Both the position numbers and the translations under genes were made by a program. Below, one piece after another: positions 23,901 through 35,800 of a stretch of 64,000 nucleotides of DNA. The DNA is from Elgaria multicarinata webbii. Its lineage: Eukaryota; Chordata; Lepidosauria; Squamata; Anguidae. The notes under the pieces were generated by a model, which made no database searches, was not told where the DNA came from, and was given only the letters and a program-made list of their open reading frames with translations. The first letter of the stretch is position 1, and every line of letters begins with the position of its first letter. The stretch covers positions 47,700,726-47,764,725 of the forward strand of contig NC_086178.1 in NCBI RefSeq assembly GCF_023053635.1. Direction: 5' to 3'.

Positions 23901-26837
23901 TGCTATTTTGGGCTGCATTAATAGAAGTATAGCTTCCAAATCACTTGAGGTACTGGTTCCTCTCTATTCGGCCCTGGTTAGGCCTCATCTAGAGTATTGC
24001 GTCCAGTTCTGGGCTCCACAATTCAATAAGGACACAGACAAGCTGGAGCGTGTTCAGAGGAGGGCAACCAGGATGATCAGGGGTCTGGAAACAAAGCCCT
24101 ATGAAGAGAGACTGAAAGAACTGGGCATGTTTAGCCTGGAGAAGAGAAGTTTGAGGGGAGACATGATAGCACTCTTCAAATACTTAAAAGGTTGTCACAC
24201 AGAGGAGGACCAGGATCTCTTCTCGATCCTCCCAGAGTGCAGGACACGGAATAACGGGCTGAAGTTAAAGGAAGCCAGATTCCAGCTGGACATCAGGAAA
24301 AACTTCCTGACTGTTAGAGCAGTACGACAATGGAATCAGTTACCTAGGGAGGTTGTGGGCTCTCCCACACTGGAGGCATTCAAGAGGCGGCTGGACAACC
24401 ATCTGTCAGGGATGCTTTAGGGTGGATTCCTGCATTGAGCAGGGGGTTGGACTCGATGGCCTTGTAGGCCCCTTCCAACTCCGCTATTCTATGATTCTAT
24501 GATTCTATGACATCTTGACCATTTTCTTATATGGTGGGTGGGTAAGAAATTTGTTTCAGTTTGTTTGTTTTTGACCAGAATTTATCCAATTCGCACCTCC
24601 CAGAACAGAACGTGAACTTGAACTCAATTTGCATTTGAAAATCTGTACCTTTCCAAGCTTGCAATGCAATTTGGAAAGGAACAACATGGCATTAAAAAAA
24701 TGTGTACATTTTGGAAAGAACACAGAAAACCCCCCCTTTTTAAAAAAGATGTGCACACATCCTTGAGTCAATAGGAAAATATGTGTACAATTGAAACACG
24801 TGCACAAAAATGCATACATTTTGGGGGGGAAATGCATACTAAGTGCACACACATTTCTGCAAGGGGAAGAAAAGCCTGCAACCCAATACAGACTCAACTC
24901 AAAGTGAGGTTTGCCATGGAATTCTCAGAACCCCAACGAGCTCTGGTTTTGCTTTTTTTCCAGCCTACAGGATGGAGGCAGGGAGAGAAAACCTAATATC
25001 TCAAGGATCATTTTTTAAATCTAAAGACACTAGAGGGGGTTTCACTGCAGATGCAGCAAAGCCTGTTTCAGCTTCAGCCCAGCCTATGAGGAGAGGGATG
25101 TGTTGGAAATGTATATAACCCACCAGTGACCTCAATGAGAAACTCAAAGGAGATCCATTGCAAGTGCGGGATTATCTATACATGTAAAAATACATAACAT
25201 TTGTGCTGGGCTTTTAAAGTCTTTTGTTACCTCTGGAAATTTATCCCGGGTATCTCGAATCCGTTCACCCTTCTGCCCAATGATCGTTCTATGGAATTTC
25301 TGCTCAATGATCATGTCCTTAGTGCGTTCATTTTCCTGAAAAATATTGCAAAAAATAGTCCCTGTGATGAATACAACAGGCTGGAAGTACATGCCAGCCT
25401 TCCCAACCTGGCTGGGAATGAGGAATTGCAGTCCAACACATCTGGAAGGCACCAGGTTGTAGAAGACTTGTATATGTTGCCCTTTATTCACCCACACAGT
25501 CCAGCTCTCCACAGCTTACCATACGTGATGCGAGTTCCAGCAGCTCTCTCTTGGCCTCTAGAACTCCCTGAGGGTCTCCTTCAATCCTGATGTGATTGCT
25601 CTTCTCATTGTCTGGAGGGATCCGCACGGACACTTTGTACTGATCCTTAATCCTGTTGACTGTAAATAAAAACATCCTGCTAAGAACACCTGTCCACTGC
25701 AAGTCTTCTACAATACAGGTTTCAGAGTGTCAGAACAAGAAGATTACTTGGGCTGCAGCAACGCCAGCAGAAATTCTCACACCTCACCTCCTGAGGTGGG
25801 AAAGCTCATATGCTGCTTCTGGCTGCCATTGCTGCAACCCCCTCCCCCCATCTGCCTCCCTCCCAAACCCCCTCCCTCCCTCCCAATCCCATACCCTCCA
25901 CATCTCCCTCCCTGCCCCGCCTGCCTTGTCTCCCTCCCTCCCTCCCTCCCACACCGCCCCTCTTGACCCCTCTACCTACCTGTGGCATTATTGCTGCCGC
26001 CGCTGAAACCTCCTACTATGCAGGGTAGCCAAGGGCTCTGTAGACACACGTTGGGTTGGGTGGAAATGTGGCCAGAGCAGCTCTTCAGAGCGGCGGCCCC
26101 ACCCAGATGCCTGGCTCGAGGGCTCCTTCCTCAGAGCCAGGCATTGTGGGAAAGGGTGTTGCTGGGAAGAGGGCGTCCCTGCCCAAAACTAGCATTTCTG
26201 GAACAGAACAAGCCAGCAGAGCTTGCAGAAGGGAGTTCCAACGACCTGCCTCATTCCAGAAATGCTAGTTTCCGGGGTTGCTCTAGGAAGCGTTAATTTC
26301 GCATTAAGCTAACGATCGTTCCTGCTTGTGCCACCTATGGAGAGCTGGTGGACTGCCGGCTTTGGATACTGCCTTCTGTGTACAACAAAATAACCGGGAA
26401 AGTGGGGGATGGGGGGAGAAGAGTGATGTCTCCAAGTTATATTTCCCCAAAGTTCCCACACATATTGAACCTCTCTAACTAGGAACAAATTGTTTCTCAA
26501 TAAGGGGCTCCCATTTTAATTTCCGTGACAGCTTGCTTCTAGAGACCAACATGAATGAGAAGAGAGAAAAGATGAAATTCTAGGCAGCTTCTATCTAATA
26601 AGTACAAGTGGGGAACAGCAATAGCTTTTAAATATTGAGTTTGTTCTGACTCTATACTGTTTAGCTTCACCCTACCCAGTGCCTGTTTACACTTCCCTGT
26701 GCCTGTTTTCATTTTCTTTCCCTCCTTATTGTTTACTACAACTTTATTAGATTGTAAGCCTATGTGGCAGGGTCTTGCTATTTACTGTGTAATCTGTACA
26801 GCACCATGTACATTGATGGTGCTATATAAATAAATAA

Positions 26838-26874
<37 letters not shown>

Positions 26875-29800
26875 GCAATAATATTAATTTTGCACACATT
26901 TTGCCAATGAAAAATATTTAACTCACTGTTGGCTCCGCTCTTTCCAATGAGATGCCTGTGGAATTTATGGTCAATATTGATCTCTGCAAAATCCATCCGG
27001 TTGATCTACATACAAAGAACAGTCTATAATCAGCCAAAATCAGGAGCAACAGTATGCCCACGAATAAAAATAATAATAAAAAAACAGGACAGCAATATCA
27101 GCCACAATACAATAGATAACTAGCCACCATTAATCCAGATGTTCAACTGAACTAAGTAGCTCAAGCCTGAATAGAAAGCACACAGCTTGGGGACACCCAG
27201 CAGTTTCGCCACTGCTCTACCCAGAACATGTTTTAACACAGTTCTTTGTTCTCTTGATGGTCATTCCATTGAAAAACTTAACAGTCGCCTTTTGTCTCCG
27301 AGACCGCAGTCCTAAGCACGCATACCAGATGTAAATCCCACTAAACAAAAATTAACCTGCATATTTATTCTAAATAGGAAGCAAAGATCCAAGACTTGAC
27401 CGTCTGAGTAATGGTTTGTAAGACAAAGCTATGCTGTATTTGCAACTTTTGACAACCTCCTCCATTGAGAGGGTGGCTACACAATCAGATGTTATGGCTT
27501 ATCAACTCACCAGATCCTTGACCATGCTCTCAATCTGTTCTTGAGCCATATTCACATCCTCGGTGGGTCCCTCCAGAGTGATTTTATCCTCTCCTTCAGT
27601 GAATTCTATGTGAACCTTGTTGCAAGAGAGAAAATTCAGCAGCAAAATGAAAACTACTGAAGAGGGATCAACGTAATAGAAGGGGAGCATGTGTGACTTT
27701 CTCCTGCAAGCAAATATGTTTCTTTCAATGCATCCCTTGTATAGATATTTTCTAGAGATGGGAGGGGTAGACTTCACAGAAATAGGACCTAACCACTGGC
27801 TGAAAATGAATGAAACCTAGGCAACTGACCAGTAAAATTATCTGCTGAGCCCCTTCTCTGGATAACTGCACCTTCAGATGAGAGGTGGGTGGCTATGCAG
27901 GACAGAGCTCTCTTTGTGGTGGCACCCCGTCTGTGGAATTCACCTGAAAAATGTACCCAAGCTTTGGGTGGCATTTAAATGTAGAAGCCTTCACAGATTT
28001 TTAGCTGCCATATTATTAGCTGTAATTTGGTCTTATTTGTGATAAAACGGCTTGTGGTGTTTAAACAAACCCCACAAAAAGCTCATGTATCAGAACTGCT
28101 GCAAGCTGTTATAAGAAGCCACACACACTCTTCCTGAAAAGGTTTCAACTCATTTTCTCTCTTCTTTCTGGGGGAGTGGGGGATAAGACAAGGCTCTTTG
28201 TAGATGACTGCCCTCAAATTCTAAGTCATTTTACAGCTATAGGGAACATACATGCATGGATATTTTGAGAGCCACTGCTCTTTAGCAATGCCTTGAACCC
28301 ACTGTTAATGTGAAAAATGCCACTCTCAGTATCTCATACCTTTGGCATCTGCTGGGTGATTTTGGCCAGGTTTTGCCCTTTCTTGCCAATGATGAAACGA
28401 TGAAGCCAAGAGGGGGCAGAGACAGAGGAGACTGTGAAACTGTTGGCCTAGAAAAGACATTGTTGAAAGGAAGAGTTGTAAGATTCCATGAGCAATATGT
28501 ATTACCCCAAATGACAGGCACTGAACATTCTAGCTCCTATCCCAATCCAAAATTCTCATTGCAGCATTCTCAAGCAAGCTCTCAAACGAGAAGGTGCAGG
28601 CTCTGGCAAGCCACAACTACACAAAAAGACCATCGTAGTATTGGTTTTGGCTACCTATTATATTTTTATGCAGCGTTTGAGGAAGTTTACAGTAAAGCTG
28701 AACACACTATATTTGTTCTGAACGGTTACACTTTAACAACATAGCAATTCTAATGATTTAGTATTTGTAAAAGAATTAAAAAGGGAAATTCCACAAAGAC
28801 CTAGCTGAGCTGCATCCTGGTTACCTTGGCATAGACTTCAGTCAGTGCCTGCCCAAGCTTTTCAGGTTCGCCACGCAGTATCACAGTCTCCGAGCTGCTG
28901 TCAGTGGGTGGGATCTCGACCGAGACTCCAGTTTTTTCCAAGATCTCCTGCAGGGAGTTCCCCTTGGGGCCGATGACGTACTTGTGCTGGGATTTCTTCA
29001 CCTCCACGGCAATGGTGGTAGTCTTCTTTTTCTGGGGGCAGAAAGGAGCTGGAGCATCAATTCCAAAGGTTCAGGAAAAATGTGTGTGTGTGTGTGTGTG
29101 TGTGTAGGAGTCACCAGACAGAGCTGGGGGAAAACTCTTGGCCCAGGTAAAGGCAGAGCAGGGACAGGCAGGCACGCAAAGGAAATGTTTGGTCTGCGCA
29201 TGCAGTACAAACCCTTAAAATATAATAAGATAAAGTAAGTAATATAGTAAGACTGGATTCCTTCCTTTCTCTAGTGCTATTCAGGTGTTATATTTAACAG
29301 TAAGGTAAGTACATGAGTGGGGCTGCAACAAGGAGCTTCGCCCCCAATGTGGCTCTTGCCAAGTAGCCGTTCCCCCAGATGTCCACCTATACAGTGCAAG
29401 GAAGCTGATCATGCAGGGTTCTAGGTCATATTCGAGTTTGCACATGTACAGCTGTATGCATGGAACTGTCCTCCCTGCCCTACACGTGTGAATGCCAGAG
29501 GGCGAGATTACTTGCTGTGAGCAAAGTTGTGGGGTGAAGCTACTCAGAACAGGCCTGCTTGCATGTTCAGCTTACTCCTAAATATAGTGCCTGAACAGGG
29601 CTTCCATATTTTTAATATATGACAGAGAAAGAGACGCACACAGAGGGAGACCATATCTGCATGTACTTTAGTACTAGATTCCTATTACCACTATATAATT
29701 TTGATTGGTTAGCTAATCAAATGACCAGCGGCTCTGCATTTATGCTTTTGTGCCAGTGACCAAAAATGCATGCATGAACTGATGATCCTATAGCCGGGAA

Positions 29801-32800
29801 TTTCAGACTAATTCTAAAGGAGAGCATCAGCAGCAAAGCTTCAGAAGGAAAAATGCTAATGAGAACACTCACTGTGTTCCAATTCACATCTGAAGAGGTG
29901 AAGAGAAAACTAAGCAAGGGCAAACTCAACACAAATCAGAGGGGAAAGACAGGAAGCATCTCTACAGCAGGGATAGGGAGAGCACTTGACAGTCCTGAGA
30001 ACTGCTCTGGGAAGTTCTCTGGCTGGCCTATGCAATATGCCACTGCATAGAGACTACGGCAAACCATACCTTCTCCTCGTAGATCTTCTTAACACGAGCC
30101 ACTGCTTGGGCCAGCTGCTCCTTCTCTCCAGTGAAGACTATCTCAGTCCTGTTGACGCTGGGAGGTGGGATGTTTATGCGTGTCCCTGTCTCCTGCATGA
30201 CCTCGCTCACCAGCTTGTTAAAAGGACCAGCAATGAACGGATGGTACACCTTCTCAACTTCAAACCTCTCTACTGCACGCTTATCCTGAGAAATAAAATC
30301 AAACATATATGTAATTTAATACAGTATTGCCTAAGGCACTGTGAAAAAGGTGTACTGTGAAGCCAGTAGCAAAGGATGCCTAGCCTTACATTTTAATGAA
30401 ATTTCTACATTTCTTAGTATAAAGCTCTCAAATCTGATGTTGATATGCCTGCAGCTTCTGCATATCCAAATTCCGAAACTTTATTTTCCTCCATGCCTAT
30501 GGCATCTTGTATAACCAGGCTGGGCTGGAGATATGTGGTCTGTTAAAAACAGAGCCTGAATGAGCAAGGTTGTTAGAAGTGCTGGGGAGTGTGAGAAAGA
30601 AAGGGCCTTGAAGACGGAGGGAATTCAGAACAGAGTGTCCAGGAACTCAAGGAGATTGGGGTGGGGGGGGTGGGGAGTAGAGAACAATGTGATACAGATA
30701 TCTTGCAGCTGCAACAGTGTTTAATCTTAATGGTCCACATGAACCAAATGATTTCGTAATGGCACAGTAAATGGGATAGTAGACGTGCCCCCCTCCCCGC
30801 CCCATTCGTCTTTCTTTTCTCGTGCTCCTGGACACTTCTTGGGCAGTGTTTGCATTTGCCTGTCACATGCAGATGTCTGAGGAGGCTGAAAGTGCCAGTG
30901 TGATTATCCCGGAATTGCAGCAAATACATACATACATAAACATAAAACAATTCATTAAAAATCCCTCATCGGAACAGTTTAAGATTAGGAGTCGAAAGGG
31001 TATTGGACAGAGCCAGATTCTCAGTGTTTTTGGACTTGCGTGTCTTCCCACAACAAAGCAGAAATAGAAAAGAGTGTATCTAGACTTAGGCCCTACATAG
31101 CTTTGTAGGCAAACCATCTAGGTGCTCTGACCTTTAGCATGTTTGCTCAGACGTAAGTGTAACTGAAGATAATGAAACTTGCTTTCATTCATTCGCTTCA
31201 TTCATTCATTACATTTCTATACTGCCCAATAGCTGAAGCTCTTTCAGATATTTTGCTGTTGATAAAAAGGGGCTGTTAAATCAAATTCCCAAAGGCAATG
31301 AAGGAGAAAATGCAGCTTACTTGCTCAGCAGAGATCAACAGGATCTCATGTCGAGCCTTCTCAATCCCTTCCTTGGTACCGGCGATCTTGATCTGGTTGC
31401 TGGAGTCCTCTGGCCGGGGGATCTGGATCTTAGTGGCAGTTTTGAGCTCAAGGTCTTGCAACTTCTCTCCATTTTTGCCAATGACAAAGCGGTGATGCTC
31501 CTTGGGAATGCCCACTGTTGCTGAAGCCTACAGCAAAGATCAAGTAGTAGGATGAATCTGCAAGCCAGGTCCATTTTCATAACACAGATGTATCTCTATC
31601 ACCTTAAAGGTTGGACTGGCCAATGCAGTAGTGGACCGTGCTTCTCTATCTTCAATGCCATGATGGAGGGGAGAATTTCAAAAGATGCACCTTCTCCCAC
31701 CATATAATGAACCAGCAGTGGGGGGAAAACTGTATGTGCCAAAGTTCACCATTGTAAACAACCATGAGAGACTGGAGAACTGTCCATACATTCAGCAGAA
31801 CCAAATGGAGATTTTTCTGAACTGTACTACTTTATGTTACAGGTGGGGGAACTGCATTTTTTACTTCTCCCCACATATTAAAAATAAATAGAAACCCCTG
31901 CCTAGTTCTCCCATGCACACATTCTGTCCATTCAGTTTTATTAGGTTCAGCCTCAATGTCTCTCACTAATACACTATTTTTCTAGATTCAGGGGATGGTT
32001 TTGGGGGGGTGAAGAGGGAGAGGAAGCACTCAAACATGCAAATCCCTAACTTCCTTTGACGTTCTGAATCTTGATTAATGAAAGAAAAAACCTTCCAGAC
32101 TTCAATCTGAAGTGAAACAATCCAGAAAAACTTGATATATGAACTAGTCTGATCATATGATCTAGACCAAGGGTGCATAACCTTTTCTGCCCCAAGGGTG
32201 TCTGCTAGGGTGGTGGAGGCTGCACATACCAGCATGTACGTGCACACACACACACCAGCAGCAACACAACTTGGTCTTGCAGCAGCAACATCTGTTCCCT
32301 GTCACAACATTAAGATGAACCCCCCTCCTCTCCCAGCCACCCCAACTTAATTTCATCCTTTTTGGGAGGGGAGGAGAAGGAGTCTATGGTTCCTGTCAAG
32401 GAAGCCTTGTTCCTAGAGCATCCCCAGAAGTTGGCAGAACCTTCAAGTACTACCCTAGAGTTTAGGATGTTCCAGAGACACTCAAGGAAGAAGTCTTCTA
32501 TGGCAGGAACCATAAAGCCTGTTCCTAGAGCGTTTTTCTTCCTCCCACCCTGTCACACTTTTCCAGCAGCACCATATTCTGGGGGTCTGCAGGTGCTGCT
32601 TATGGTCCACGGACTGTACTTTTTGCACCCCTGCTCTAAAGGTTAATATTTTAACATAGTTAAAGCACAATTACGTTGAATGGACTATTTGTTACATCAT
32701 TTCAGAACCTCTTAAAATTTCATTTGGAGTGGGCTACCAATACTTGGCCAAAGTAAAAGTTTTCCTTTGCCAGAGGGCCTTATGAAATTGATCAAGATGC

Positions 32801-35800
32801 TACAAAGCCCTGGAGATGAGGCCCTGATCAAACCTGTGATGGCGTGAAATAGTTTCTATGCCTCTAATATTTAATGTATTTATATTAGGTTTTGTGCTAT
32901 CATTATTGTAATAATTATCTAGTTTTTGTATATACCACCCTGAAACCCTCTTTTGGATGAAGGCACAGTATATGATTAAAAAGAGAGAGAAAAAGTAATC
33001 AACTGGCCCGTAGGAAGATGACATGCAAGTGTGCAAATCACTATTCATGTAACCGTAAATTGCACGCACACTCGTTCTGATGGGAGAAATTACTGTTTCA
33101 TTCATTTGACCAAACTAATAGAGCTTTACAAAGAGGAATTATGAAGTAGATGAGAAATGAAATGACTCCACACGGTTTTGCAAGCCCAAAATGATGCACA
33201 CAAGGCTCGTTACTAGCTTATATTCATTAGATGTTCAATTTATGAATATAACTCTAACATATTTCAAGTGAAATATTTTGTCTCTTCAGGCCACCACTCC
33301 TTGTGACTTTTAGGGCATTTTACCAAGAGGACACATGTATGTATGATCTTCTCCATGGGAAGCCAGAGAAACCACAATGACGCTACCCATCTGGATTTTC
33401 CAGTGTGTTCTCTTCTACAACTTGCATCTAGGCAGAAATCCCTCTGGTTATGATTTTGAGACCGGGGCAAAGCACTGAGAATTAGCCTGTACATTAGGAC
33501 AAATATTGTTCCACATTAAAAAAACACCTTTCCACAAAAATACATTAAGAAAACTTTGATGGCATTCTCGTCTTCAGACTTCACACTAATACAATTAAAC
33601 AGCAAGAATGTGGCAACTTTGTTTTTTTAGAAAACTTCAGAAGGAAGGAGAAGCCACAGTGCCTTGAGCAGTTCATTCCTTTGCTGAACTACTGTTAAAA
33701 ATAAGAGGTTTCTCACTTTAAAACATCTAAACCGACCTGGTGCCCTCCAGATGGCCATGATAGTTGGGAGATGATGGAAGTTGTAATCCAGCACATCTGG
33801 AAGACACCTGGTTGGGGAAGCCTGGTCTAGACTTAGTGAAAGGTAGCAAAGTCAGCTCTCTCATGAGGCAGAGTGAGATCCTTGCCTAAAAGGCACTCTC
33901 ACCCCCTGCCCTCAGGACTCTCTGCCCACTGCTGCCCCCATTATGTCTGCCACCGTCCATCCAGTGGCATCCCTCCTCTACCATTGAGACATATTTTGCC
34001 AAGAAAGAGGGAAGTCCCGATCCATTTTTTCCCTCAGGAACGCTGCTCCTCTCGAAGAACCTCCTCGCTTCCCCCAACACACATACTTTGCATCCCTCCC
34101 TTTTGCTATGAAAAATAAGCCCAATGTATCTCGCAACCATTGTAAAAAAGACAGCAATAAATGCATCACCCATAAGCATCATCAGGTTTGTGCTTCTGGA
34201 AAGACATTTCTCGCCTTAGAGTGGTTGCTGGCAAAGTATGTGAAGAGCCCCAGATCAAAGGCATGGGCTATAATTAGCTTTTGAACCTTATTTTGATTAA
34301 TTCTGGCATCCTTCCAGCCTACCTGTTGCAGCCTTAAGATGCAGCGCAAAGGTGAGTTGGCCATTAAAAACAACTGTAGGCTTTATGAGCACCCACACCT
34401 TGAATTCTCCATGCCCTAGGAAGGTCATACAAGGAGAAGAAAGGAGGACTAAGACAGTCACCTGTGTCTGAAGCCGAGCTACAATCTCCTTCCGAGCCTT
34501 CATCACTGCTTCTAGCTTGCCAGAGACCATGATCGAGAGTCCCTGATCCTTTGCAAGAGACAGCTCCAGGTGAGCCCCCGTCTTCTGCATGATGTCTAAG
34601 CAGATTTTGGCCTGCTCCCCCTCTCCAAACTGGTTCATGTCCTTGTACTTCCTCTCTTCCAGCGGTACATGGAACACCTGCTCAAGTAAAAGAAAGTTTT
34701 GTTCAACTTGAAAGAACTAAAAATTTACACACACACCTTAAGCTGAGCAGGCAAGACTATAATGAAGAAACTTAGGTTGCAATCCTAGATCCATTTACCT
34801 GGGAGCAAGCCCCACTGAACTCACTCACATGTGTAGCATTGCACTGTCAAAGCTCTGGGAACCACATTAACTGTGTGAATAAGGGCAGCTTCTATGCCAT
34901 TACAAAAAAGAGATTTAACTTTTCAGATTGAATTTACCTTCAGAGGTCAGGTACTCTGCATGCCCCCCTAGTTTAACACAGAAGTCATGCGGCAGGATCT
35001 CATTTCAGGCTACAATGTCAGTCACTGAATGAGGCCAGTATATGCGAATGCCTCATTCTACACCCACAGAATTCTCCCAAACTGCAAGGTCAGGCATATG
35101 CTGCCCTTTTCCAAGCAAAGTCTTTAGGCCTAGTCAATCAGAACTCCTGCTTACCACACTTTCTTCCCTGCAATATCATGCTGGCAGGGTTAATGAAAAA
35201 CATCAACCTTCAGAGGTTACACCGAGATAAGTTTAATTTTAAACGCCTGATCTTTGTTTTATACAGAGGGTAGGAAAACAAGTGCAGGGGGGAATCATCT
35301 TTGTACCCACCTGGGTGATAACAGAAGCCTTGATTGGTCGAATCTTGCTCCAGGCACCAGCAGGTTCCTGGGTGGCCTCTGAACTCGCTGCTTTCTCAGG
35401 AAGAGGGGGAAAGGCATCCTTGTAGGTTGGAGGATCATTCTCTTCTTCAGCATTTAAAGCTGTAACTAGAGTGGAGCAAGCAAGGAAACCAAGGAGTTTA
35501 TGGACAGACAGTGGTCACCGGAATACCCCCCTCCCCCTGCCCAAATTTAACATTCTCTGGTTTGATTGCAGAAAATGCAGGCCACACACTATTAGAATCA
35601 CTGAATCAAAATGAATCTACTTTCTCTTTGCCATGCTATCAGTGGTCATTCCTGACTATATAAAAATAAGGAAGCCCACATCTCTTGTAGAAATCAGACT
35701 TTATCATATGCCCGGTACCCTTGCACATTGCACCTTTTCCTCATTACAGTCAACAGAATCGTGTGGCATGCATATTTGTCATAACGAACAAACAGATTAT

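Noticed and set aside
23800-24420. A 206-residue open frame on the + strand
   Set aside because: It is the reverse-transcriptase C-terminus of a CR1 LINE, followed by CR1 3' UTR and the ATTCTATG tail.
25727-26028. Proline/serine-rich open frames on the + strand
   Set aside because: They are products of the C/T-rich low-complexity tract, in an intron and antisense to HDLBP, with no family similarity.
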